Positions 1 to 7,016 of a stretch of 10,105 nt of DNA are shown in pieces (the stretch's first letter is position 1; every line of letters begins with the position of its first letter). The stretch is from positions 1,888,460 through 1,898,564 of the forward strand of contig KZ111142.1 in assembly GCA_002077045.2 (NCBI GenBank), in the 5' to 3' direction. The translations under genes and the position numbers were made by a program. The notes below the pieces were generated by a model. That model was not told the DNA's origin. It made no database searches and saw only the letters and a program-made list of their open reading frames with translations. This stretch comes from Rachicladosporium sp. CCFEE 5018. Lineage: Eukaryota > Ascomycota > Dothideomycetes > Cladosporiales > Cladosporiaceae.

Positions 1-576
1 CTCTGGGTCGGCGATCGTACACGCCAGCCCGATCACGCGCACATCGAATACTTCCGCGGCATAGAGAATCCCATAGGCATCAAAGTCGGCCCGACGACCT
101 CGATAGAAGATCTCGCCGAACTTCTCGACATTGTGAACCCACGGAAGGAAGTCGGTAAAGTCACTCTCATCACTCGCTACGGCGAGGGCAAAGTCGATGA
201 CCTCCTGCCTGTCCACATCGAAGCTGTGAGGAGGACAGGACATGTAGTCGTGTGGCAATGCGACCCGATGCATGGCAACACCCGGTCTACAACTTCTGGC
301 ATCAAGACGAGATCGTTCGCGTCCATCCTATCAGAGCTATCTTCGGCCCTGCGCATTCACAGCGAATGTGGCTCGATCTTGGGAGGCGTGCATTTGGAGT
401 TGACCGGCGATGCTGTGACTGAGTGTACGGGTGGGAGTCAGGGGCTGCAAGATGAGGATCTTGGGAAGAGGTATGAAACGTTCTGCGATCCCAGACTGAA
501 CGAGAAGCAGGCGCTTGAGATGGCATTTTTGGTTGCAGGGAGCCAGAGAGGCAGCGAGAAGGTGGTGCGGACATAG
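1..576 (+). CDS. Class II DAHP synthase (3-deoxy-7-phosphoheptulonate synthase), C-terminal part
   Basis: The reading frame is open from base 1 to a TAG stop at 574-576, giving 191 residues; the start lies left of the window. Family knowledge: the enzyme condenses phosphoenolpyruvate with erythrose 4-phosphate, the first step of the shikimate pathway to aromatic amino acids. Seen in the sequence are class II (plant/microbial AroA-II) signatures in the right order: GDRTRQ and EYFRGIENPIGIKVGP near residues 4-31, TLITRYG near 55-61, CDPMHGNT (His at about 91), GIKTRSF, GVHLELTGD (Glu) and CDPRLNEKQALEMAFLVA at the end. The His, Glu and Asp in these motifs match the metal ligands known for the class. 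Class II enzymes are usually about 460-480 residues, so roughly 60% is missing on the left. The enzyme is distinct from the class I Aro3/Aro4 type of yeast. No break is seen in the visible part. Confidence 0.93.
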   Translation, partial: LWVGDRTRQPDHAHIEYFRGIENPIGIKVGPTTSIEDLAELLDIVNPRKEVGKVTLITRYGEGKVDDLLPVHIEAVRRTGHVVVWQCDPMHGNTRSTTSGIKTRSFASILSELSSALRIHSECGSILGGVHLELTGDAVTECTGGSQGLQDEDLGKRYETFCDPRLNEKQALEMAFLVAGSQRGSEKVVRT

Positions 577-778
577 CATACGGCATGATTTCTAATGATC
601 GAGACAAGTCGTTGCGCATTGGCATAATTAAAATGTCGATATGGAGGGTTTTGGTGGTCCAAAGAATTCGTAAGGTTTGATCCCCGAACGCCGCAAGATT
701 TTAGACTTTCACATGCAATGCAATTGGCATGCATTGGCTGCATACCTTATCCGATCCGTCAGTCCCTACATCCTCTAC
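577..778. promoter_or_regulatory. Short intergenic/5' leader with three inverted CCAAT (ATTGG) motifs
   Basis: This 202-base gap holds the 3' end of the DAHP synthase transcript and the presumed promoter/leader of the methyltransferase. ATTGG (CCAAT on the other strand) occurs at 618-622, 723-727 and 733-737. An AT-rich TAATTAAAAT stretch at about 625-634 could serve as a TATA-like element or as a poly(A) signal for the gene to the left. CCAAT is the known binding core of the fungal HAP/CBC complex, which often controls mitochondrial genes; its use here is inferred. If translation starts at the ATG at 713, the last two motifs would be coding. Confidence 0.3.
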
Positions 779-2008
779 ATGTCCCTGATTCGTGTTACAA
801 GGCGTTCTACACCTGCAATCCGCTTCTCACATCCCATCCACCGATGCCACATCGCCGACGCCCGTCCGTTCCGCGAACATGATCACGTTCTCCTCCAACC
901 ACTTCGTGATCGCACCAACTCTGGGGTTCTCTTCCGCGGGCCCCTGAGACCCGGCAAGCAGATCGATACGCACAAAGGCGTCCTCAATCACTCCTCCATC
1001 ATCGGCAAACGCGTCCGAGATGTTGTCCAAGGCGAACCCCTGAAATCCGGCAAACCCGCCGCGGGTTTCAGATTACTTGAGGTGAAGCTAGACGACTATG
1101 TGAGGTTCAGTCGCAGGCTGGTCACGCCTATCTACCCTGCCGATGCAAACCTGATTGTCAGTCTGCTGGATCTGCATCCGGAGGTGTATGATGGGGAGGA
1201 CGGGACTGCTGGGCCGCAGCTGGAGATTCTTGAGGCTGGTACAGGGCACGGGTCGTTGACGCTGCATCTCAGCCGCGCTGTGCATGCTGCTAACCCGCCG
1301 AGAGCGAAGGCATCATTCGAATCGAGCGACGATTCCAATGCGGTCGCTACGCCGCCCACGGACGATGCAGACTGGAGTGCCCGCCGTCGGGCAGTCGTCC
1401 ACACGATCGAGATTTCGCCACGCTACGCCGAGCACGCGCGCAGGACAGTCTCTGCGTTCCGCCACGGTCAGTACGCAGGCAACATCGACTTCCACGTTGG
1501 CGATGTGAGCGAGTGGACTAGAGCCGCACTGGCGGAACGCGACGACGAGACCTTCCTCTCGCACGCCTTCCTCGATTTGCCCAATGCGGACACGCATATC
1601 GCGGACGTCACGAAAGCCCTGCGCGTCGATGGGACGTTGATAGTGTTCAATCCAAGCATAACGCAAATCACGGAGTGCGCGCTCGGCATCAAGCGCGACG
1701 GCATACCGCTCGAGCTTGACAGAGTAATCGAGCTGGGCGTCAATGGAGGTTCTGGGGGACGAGAGTGGGATGTACGACCTGTGATTCCCAGGGCAGCGAG
1801 ACCAGTGGTGCAAGCTGGGTCCGAAACCGCTGACGACAATCCCGACGACAGCGCCGTCGAGATCGACGACCCAGAGAAAGTGGAAGGCGCCACTGCTACA
1901 GAAGGCTCCGCGGACACTTCAAAGTGGTCGATGGTCTGTCGACCCAAAGTCGGCGAGCGCGTCGTTGGTGGAGGCTTTCTAGGAGTATGGAAGAAACGAC
2001 GGACATAA
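779..2008 (+). CDS. Trm61/GCD14-family tRNA (adenine-N1) methyltransferase, probably mitochondrial
   Basis: This is an SAM-dependent methyltransferase of the Trm61/GCD14 family, whose members make m1A (usually position 58) in tRNA. Taking the ATG at 779 gives 409 residues. Visible motifs are a SAM-binding motif I (EILEAGTGHGSL, about residues 149-160), an acidic post-I segment (HTIEIS, about 208-213), the DLP catalytic-region motif of the family (about 266-268), and a C-terminal block, CRPKVGERVVGGGFLGVW (about 387-404). The N-terminus MSLIRVTRRSTPAIRFSHP is rich in Arg and Ser and free of acidic residues, as in mitochondrial presequences. An alternative in-frame ATG at 713 would add 22 residues; neither ATG has a purine at -3. 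Two low-complexity insertions stand out: about residues 168-202 between motif I and post-I, and an acidic Ala/Thr/Glu stretch at about 345-380. A single exon suffices. Exact tRNA target and position are inferred from the family. Confidence 0.82.
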   Translation: MSLIRVTRRSTPAIRFSHPIHRCHIADARPFREHDHVLLQPLRDRTNSGVLFRGPLRPGKQIDTHKGVLNHSSIIGKRVRDVVQGEPLKSGKPAAGFRLLEVKLDDYVRFSRRLVTPIYPADANLIVSLLDLHPEVYDGEDGTAGPQLEILEAGTGHGSLTLHLSRAVHAANPPRAKASFESSDDSNAVATPPTDDADWSARRRAVVHTIEISPRYAEHARRTVSAFRHGQYAGNIDFHVGDVSEWTRAALAERDDETFLSHAFLDLPNADTHIADVTKALRVDGTLIVFNPSITQITECALGIKRDGIPLELDRVIELGVNGGSGGREWDVRPVIPRAARPVVQAGSETADDNPDDSAVEIDDPEKVEGATATEGSADTSKWSMVCRPKVGERVVGGGFLGVWKKRRT

Positions 2009-2156
2009 CCAAGTTCACTGTCTACCGCACATTGGAGTCCGTAGCGGCCCCTGGCCACTGTCTACAAGGCTGAGCGTCTCCGATTACATTTAATCATAAG
2101 ATATCGGGAAGATTCTCATAGTAGAACTCATTAGTCTCCGTTATATCGAGCTTCGC

Positions 2157-2543
2157 CTACCCAAACTCGTTCCGGCACCGCCCCTCAAGATACTCTAGAT
2201 CACCCTGCGTCGTACCCGTTTTGAACGTTGGGTTCTTGAGGTTGATCGACTCGCCGGTAGGATTGTAGCCAATGTCATGACCCTTGGTCTTGCCAGTAAT
2301 GTCGGCGTTGTACCAAAAGCCGGCCTTGTTGGTATGTTTGCGTAGATCGACGAACAGGCAAGCTTCGGCTCCAGCGACTTGCGACGACACGGTTTGGCGG
2401 ATTTTCTTTTTGGTGTAGGTTGCGAAGACGCCACATTTGCCGCCGTCGCCTTGAAAACAGAAGAGGACTGAGGATTCGTTGGCGGAGACGGCTGTCATGA
2501 ACGCAGCCGTAAGTGCGGCCACGTAATGGGTCAGGGCGACCAT
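2157..2543 (-). CDS. Small secreted cysteine-containing protein, function unknown
   Basis: A single-exon reading frame of 128 residues runs from an ATG at 2543 to a TAG at 2159-2157. The first 21 residues (MVALTHYVAALTAAFMTAVSA) form a typical signal peptide: a short n-region, an Ala-rich hydrophobic core and an AVSA cleavage box before NES. The mature chain of about 107 residues has four cysteines at positions 29, 37, 62 and 123, enough for two disulfides, and no further membrane segment. A basic KKKIRQ stretch follows the second cysteine, and the second half is rich in Gly, Asn, Lys and Thr. I do not recognise the family. Size, secretion and even cysteine number are like fungal extracellular effectors or small wall-associated proteins, but that is only a class resemblance. 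A TATA-like box lies about 105 nt upstream. It converges with the methyltransferase, with 148 bases between the two stop codons. Confidence 0.72.
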   Translation of the reverse strand: MVALTHYVAALTAAFMTAVSANESSVLFCFQGDGGKCGVFATYTKKKIRQTVSSQVAGAEACLFVDLRKHTNKAGFWYNADITGKTKGHDIGYNPTGESINLKNPTFKTGTTQGDLEYLEGRCRNEFG

Positions 2544-2647
2544 GATTCAGGTTTTGATTGTGACACTAGCGATCTATGAGGTGTAAAGATGGATTATGGC
2601 CGCTGCTGCTTGGGACAGGAAAGGCTCGAGAGGACTACCGCACCTTC

Positions 2648-2653
2648 CTTATA
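2648..2653 (-). promoter_or_regulatory. Possible TATA box of the small secreted protein gene
   Basis: On the minus strand the sequence reads CTATAAGG, with TATAAG centred about 107 nt before the ATG at 2543. This distance would leave a 5' leader of roughly 70-80 nt. The match to a TATA element is good, but the transcription start is unknown. Confidence 0.35.
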
Positions 2654-2719
2654 GCCGAAGTAAGGTCTTCAGGGACGACTGCGACCTGCATCGCGAATCC
2701 GACCAAATGCTCTCGCAAG

Positions 2720-2759
2720 AGTAACGTTGTTTAGACGAAAGTAACGTCGTCTATAAGCT
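2720..2759. repeat. Two imperfect tandem copies of a 20-nt unit
   Basis: AGTAACGT begins at 2720 and again at 2740. Copy one is AGTAACGTTGTTTAGACGAA and copy two AGTAACGTCGTCTATAAGCT, matching at 14 of 20 positions by eye. The pair lies in the divergent promoter region; a regulatory role is speculative. Confidence 0.4.
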
Positions 2760-3239
2760 AGCAACACTTCGGTCAGCCCGAGAGAGATACTGGCAAATTT
2801 TACGGTCTCTGCAGGAGACCCAGAGTGCCAAGATCTGTAGTACGAGGTAACATGTACATGCAAGTCAGATATTATGTTGCCCAAGGACAGACAGATGCCT
2901 CCGCGCTTCGCGAAGGCTCGACGGGTATGGGCTTGTTGCAATATACAAAGCCATAGTAAATTGCTGGTACAATGCTATTCACCATTGTTTACGCGTTTAT
3001 CACGCTAGACCGAGATTGGTTGCCATTTGCTCTTTCGTCGTCGGCAGGTACGACGTAGAGGCTTCTTTGAGTAGTTTCAGCTGGCCAGTATTCTATCGAG
3101 CGGCCAGGCGGAGAGCGAACGATTCGAAGCCTGGCAACGCCGAATGTCAGCTTCTGCTGATTAAGCCGAGTGTCTTCCACATGACTCGAGCGTCTCGCAA
3201 CACACATCACCTCCACCGAGCAATCTCAGTGCTGCAAGC

Positions 3240-4322
3240 ATGCAAGCGAACATCCAATCGATCATGCGACTACGCTGCTGTCAATCGCGTCTGGCCTTCT
3301 CGACCCGATCGTTGTCAACTGCCCGCCGCACAATGGCCACCGTCCGCTCCTCGATACCCCACGAAGATCGGACCGCTCACGAACCGCGTGGCAACCGGAT
3401 AGAGCCAGTGATCTTGACCAGTATTGAAGAGGTCAACTCGACCATCCGATTGCTGCGTCTCACACCTTCGAACCCGACGCATACCATCAAGGTCCGCTCA
3501 TTGCCAGTCATTGATCAAGACATCAACTAACTGACGTCAGTAATCTCTAGTTCCATCCCGGCCAATGGGTTGACACACTCGTTCGTTGACCCTGGGCGTT
3601 CTCCCTGTCGGCCATCAGCTCACTCTTTGGCACAGATCCCCGGTCTTCCAAGGGCAGGAGGCTTCACTCTCACCTCACCTCCATCTGTTGCCCAACCCCA
3701 TGGGTCCACACCAGGCTACCTCGAACTCGCGATCCAGAAATCCCGAAACCCACCTGCAGCATGGCTCTGGCGCCCAGTGTCCGAGATCTTGCTCTCCCAG
3801 CTAGCTGTCCGAGTGGGAGGCTCCTTCGTCTACCCACCTCTCCTCCCACCGGGATCAGAAGTCGAACGACTGGTGCTAATAGCTGGTGGTGTGGGCATCA
3901 ACCCACTGATGTCGATGCTAAGCCACGTGATGGAATTACCACAAGCTGAGAGGCCGAGAGAAGTGGAAGTGCTGTACAGTACTAAGCCTGCGGAGCCAGT
4001 GGAGAAGACGTTGTTCCTGCCCAGGCTGCGGAGTCTGCTTGAGAACGATGGGCAAGCAGGCGGGCTGAGACTGAGTTTGTTTCTCACTGGTGGAGCGAAG
4101 GTGGAGATGGGTATGGTACCAGAGCGATCGTTTCATCGACGGGTTACGAGAGATGATCTGCTGAATGCACTTGATGGCGACGGGAAGCGAGGAGCGCAGG
4201 GGCGGAAGGGGACGGTGGTGTATGTGTGTGGTACGCCAGCGATGACGGACGATTTTGTCGGGTTCCTGACGAGGCAGGAAGGCATGACGCCAGACAGGGT
4301 ATTATGTGAGAAGTGGTGGTAA
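3240..4322 (+). CDS. OXNAD1-like NAD-binding oxidoreductase (ferredoxin-reductase fold), 3 exons
   Basis: Proposed exons are 3240-3491, 3551-3580 and 3636-4322, giving 322 residues. The spliced product joins THTIK to FHPGQWVDTL to IPGLPRAGGFTLTSPP, the conserved FAD-binding-domain segment of OXNAD1-like proteins (GQWVDTFIPG...GGF in relatives); unspliced reading hits stops in both introns. The C-terminal NAD-binding domain shows GGVGINPL (pyrophosphate loop, from about residue 180), VYVCGTPAMTD and the terminal CEKWW characteristic of the group. The N-terminus (MQANIQSIMRLRCCQSRL...STRSLSTARR) is basic, Ser/Arg-rich and without acidic residues, suggesting mitochondrial import. The ATG at 3240 has A at -3. 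The family is a flavin/NAD(P)H electron-transfer fold, but its substrate is not known, so the reaction is left open. The donor of the first intron could instead be at 3507, which also keeps frame and adds five residues. Confidence 0.85.
3492..3550 (+). other. Intron 1 of the OXNAD1-like gene (59 nt, phase 0)
   Basis: The donor is AAG|GTCCGC at 3492, the branch site CTAAC at 3527-3531 and the acceptor CTCTAG ending at 3550. The acceptor at 3540 is excluded because it would bring TAG (3548-3550) into frame. The weak donor leaves 3507 (GTCATT) as an alternative, which would make the intron only 44 nt. Confidence 0.7.
3581..3635 (+). other. Intron 2 of the OXNAD1-like gene (55 nt, phase 0)
   Basis: The donor GTTCGT at 3581 is atypical but tolerated in fungi, and the acceptor CACAG ends at 3635. 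Removal joins GQWVDTL to IPGLP, matching the conserved family segment. Retention gives TGA two codons into the intron. Confidence 0.75.
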
Positions 4323-4590
4323 GCATTGGTGACGCTTGGGTGTCTGTGGCAAAGCCTGGATCTAAAGGGCACTCGCAACAACAACAACCGCCGTTCTTCA
4401 GGCAATGTGAGGCATTGAATATACTTGTGGCGAATGTACACCAATGGGCTCCTTGTCAGAAACATTGTGCCAATTTCTGCGGTACGGCCACTAGACCGAT
4501 AGCCAGCAGGCTTAGCTATACCAACTCGAACGCCGTCGCTCCACCAAAGGTAGCAAGCTCTACCAGACCAAGCCAAACCAGCTACAGCTC
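4323..4590. other. Convergent 3' intergenic region
   Basis: These 268 bases lie between the stop codons of the oxidoreductase (plus) and POB3 (minus), and should hold both transcript ends. A short CAA-repeat run sits at about 4375-4388. Nothing else is recognisable. Confidence 0.6.
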
Positions 4591-6354
4591 TCACTTCGTC
4601 TTGCTCTTCTTCTTCGGCCGCTCAATCTTCTCCGCCGTATCACTGTCACTCCCACCCGCATCCGCCATCTCAGCATCACTCCCACTACTCGCCGCATTCT
4701 CATCAAACTCCTCCGCCACATCACTATCACTATCAGCCTGAAAGTCCTCATCCTCACTCTCACTATCCTCATCAGCACTGCCGCGATCCTTCTGAACAAC
4801 CTCCTCGTCCTCGCTACTAGCAAGATCGGGATCGGCAGAAAGAGCCGCGGCAAGCATCCCCCCATCAACATCCATCTCATTCTTCACCTTGATACTCTTC
4901 GCCGCGAAGAAGTTCTCCAGCGGCTGCTGCTCCTCGCGGTTGATGTTGGAGAATTGGTGTTCGCCGGCGCCATTGCGCAGCAGCACGAGCAGGTCAAAGG
5001 TGCGGCTGGCACTAACAGCCCCACCGACGCGGCTCATGGTCACGCTGGCAATGTTGTCGAAGGATAGGTAGGTGGCGGGTTTGGGGACGAAGAGGAAGGC
5101 GCGGTCGAGGCAGTAGAGGTGGCCTTCGGACGCCTTGATACTACATTTGACGCCCGATTGGTTGTGGTGGGTTACGAGATCTTTGCTGGGTTGCAGGAGG
5201 CGCTTGCCGGTCAGGCCGTGGAAGATCTTGGCGATCACGTTGGCGATGGGACCTTCATAGGCGGGTTGTAGGCGATCGCCGTACTCCTTCAGTGTCTCGT
5301 CGGTGATGTTGAGCTCGATCTGGGTCTCCTCGTCGCGCTTGAATTGCATGACCAAGAAGGGGTAGCGGGTTTGACCTTGACGCAGAGGCGGGTCCATGCC
5401 TATGCAAAGCAGGGTGTGCAGGTCATCAGGCTTTTGCAGAAGGAAGAATCGCTTCGCCTTTTCGAACTCGATCTTGTAGTCGTACGTCTTGCCACGCAAA
5501 CGGAATGAGTTCTTGTAGATGTCGATGTCGAAGCGACCGCGCGGCGTAAGATGGAGCACTTCCAGGAACGTCGCGAACGTCTCGCCAGCCACCTCGCCGA
5601 TTTGCGCTTTGGCGACAAGAGTATCGTAGAGCGCCATGGCAGCCGCAACATCCTCTTCCTCTTCGTCGCCGCTGCCCTCATCGTCGCTGGCCCTCCCAGC
5701 CTTGCGCGTCTCCTGTCCAGGGATGTAGAACCGGATCTCGGTAAGCTGATCAAGTGCAGCCGAGCTCTTTTTACCCTGTCCCCTGGCGCCTCCAAGGTGC
5801 CCGTTCGTACCCGTGTCCTTGTCATCGTTCTGCAGGGCGAACTCGATCGCTAGCTCGTTCTTACCCGGCAGATTCGTGTTCGAGATTTCCGAGTACGGTA
5901 GCTCAAACGCGGGCTGATTTCTCACGTTGAACATCAGCTCGTTCTTGCCCACCTCAGTCTTGCCCCAGTTCCACCCTCGCAGCGCATGCTCCTTCTGCAC
6001 GAACTCGACGCCATACCACACTTTGAAGCACTTCGCGATAGTGTCGTGATCATCCTGCTTGAAGCCATCTAGCTGGACTACGCCACCGTTCTTGCCATCG
6101 CTGGCCTTTGTGTGCAGTCGAAGTTCGTAACCTTTGGCTGCCTTGCTCCACTGTGCGTGCGCAAGCTCGGCTTTGTCGAGTGTGAAGGTCGTGCCGCCAG
6201 CCGGTTTCCAGCCTAGACCTGACTCTGCGAGCCTGCACTTGCCAGGTTCTTTGGAAAGGTCGAGATAGATGTTGTCGAAGGACTCCCTGTGAGCGATGTC
6301 AGTCACCACAGCTCAGCGGCGGAATGGGTGCAACCGGTTCCCATGGACTCACAT
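4591..6354 (-). CDS. POB3: FACT complex subunit POB3 (SSRP1-like histone chaperone)
   Basis: Two exons, AT at 6354-6353 and 6286-4591, encode 565 residues starting MESFDNIYLDLSK. Family knowledge: Pob3 pairs with Spt16 in FACT, a nuclear H2A-H2B chaperone that opens and rebuilds nucleosomes during transcription and replication. Seen in order are the N-terminal domain (GKCRLAESGLGWKPAGG, then HALRGWNWGK at about 101-110, and ELPYSEISNTNLPGKNE at about 129-145), a short acidic linker (about 202-213), the tandem PH-like middle region (about 215-465, including LTPRGRFDIDIYKNSFRLRG), a long Asp/Glu/Ser tail (about 492-550) and a basic end, RPKKKSKTK, that can act as a nuclear signal. There is no HMG box, as in yeast Pob3 and unlike animal SSRP1. 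Length is normal. The start codon is interrupted by an intron; no in-frame ATG precedes ESFDN in the unspliced sequence. Confidence 0.96.
6287..6352 (-). other. POB3 intron splitting the start codon (66 nt)
   Basis: On the minus strand AT (6354-6353) is followed by donor GTGAGT at 6352, a CTGAC branch site about 14 nt before the end, and acceptor CACAG ending at 6287. The next base, G at 6286, completes ATG, then GAG TCC TTC. Upstream in the intron frame a TGA lies at 6315-6313 and no ATG is available, so the split start is well supported. Confidence 0.88.
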
Positions 6355-7016
6355 GTTGTCGTCGCCACCACTACTCCACACCGTTCCGCGCGCCGTGCTA
6401 CCAAGCTGATATCGACGCTGGCGAAGCGTGGACCTTGATGGGAAGGCGAGGGAGGTGATGTCGCTGTGGAGGAATGCGGATGCTAGTCCAGCGATCAACT
6501 ATACCGCCTGCACGACCGCAGTGAATGAAGGTGAGGTCGAGAGTGAGGAGGGGATCGGAAGAAAGGCAACGAAGGTACTTCTCGAACATCCAAAGTCGAG
6601 ATGCGCGTCTGCCACCACGCGACTCACTTCCGAACTTCATCCGATGTCTTGGCGCGTTTGCCTGATCATCAAGAAGCATGGGAAGGAACGATCTACGGAC
6701 TAACCCCTCTCATAAACTCGAACACTCCTGCGCTACTTCGAGCGCGCCTGGTACGTCTGTCTAGGAGAGGGGCTCGTTAGTGGTACGTTTGCTCCTAGCA
6801 CAGAAATGTCACAAATACCAGCAGTAACGCGATTCAATGCTCCAGGCAAGCTGAGAGCAGCATCACCCATGGTTCAAACGTCTGGAGCAGGTACTGTGGC
6901 AGCTTTGTAACTCTATCAAGTAACGATTGAGCTACCTGCGCAACGATCAGTACGTACCATCCTCGCCCCTGCCGCCACCTCGTCTCTTGCTCTTGACGTC
7001 TTTCCCCAGCCGCCAC
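6355..7016. other. Intergenic region: POB3 promoter and 3' flank of the transporter
   Basis: These 662 bases separate two minus-strand genes: the transporter ends at 7017 and POB3 begins at 6354. Open frames here start with non-ATG codons and carry no family motifs. The notable content is an inverted repeat at 6700-6780 with an internal hairpin, and an imperfect direct repeat at 6749-6764 and 6781-6798. The inverted repeat was examined as a possible tRNA and does not fold as one. Confidence 0.55.
6700..6780. repeat. Inverted repeat with internal hairpin
   Basis: CTAACCCCTCTC at 6700-6711 can pair with GAGAGGGG (6765-6772) plus TTAG (6777-6780), making 12 pairs with a 4-nt bulge (CTCG). Inside, GCGCT (6730-6734) and AGCGC (6741-6745) form a second stem around a 6-nt loop. 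It could be a small structured transcript, a degraded miniature element, or chance. Confidence 0.45.

Larger units (their letters stand above)
2544..3239. other. Divergent intergenic region, no gene seen
   Basis: These 696 bases separate the secreted-protein gene (minus) from the oxidoreductase gene (plus), so both promoters should lie here. Open frames in it lack recognisable motifs or begin with non-ATG codons. Contents worth noting are the TATA-like box at 2648-2653 (minus), a 20-nt-period imperfect repeat at 2720-2759, a perfect 10-bp palindrome CTTCGCGAAG at 2906-2915, an AT-richer stretch around 2940-3000, and one ATTGG (inverted CCAAT) at 3015-3019, about 220 nt before the oxidoreductase ATG. 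No tRNA or other RNA gene was seen. Confidence 0.6.

Noticed and set aside
1468..2058. Minus-strand open frame of 196 codons
   Set aside because: It is antisense to the Trm61-like gene, Ser/Thr/Pro-rich by composition, with no family motif.
2906..2915. Perfect 10-bp palindrome CTTCGCGAAG
   Set aside because: A single 10-bp palindrome is expected by chance in 10 kb; no paired copy or known site was found.
2669..2941. Minus-strand open frame of 90 codons between the secreted-protein and oxidoreductase genes
   Set aside because: No signal peptide, domain or membrane segment is seen, and it lies in the expected promoter region. It could be real only if transcribed.
4560..4880. Arg/Met-rich frame on the minus strand at the POB3 C-terminus
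   Set aside because: It is a frame shift of the GAT/GAG-rich acidic tail of POB3, which reads as ATG/AGG in another frame.
6428..6703. Plus-strand open frame of 91 codons upstream of POB3
   Set aside because: It starts at GTG and has no recognisable motif; it overlaps the POB3 promoter region.
6700..6780. tRNA-like sequence on the minus strand (a GTTCGAG resembling a B box between pairing ends)
   Set aside because: The T-arm does not pair, the A box is absent and the anticodon arm cannot be formed.
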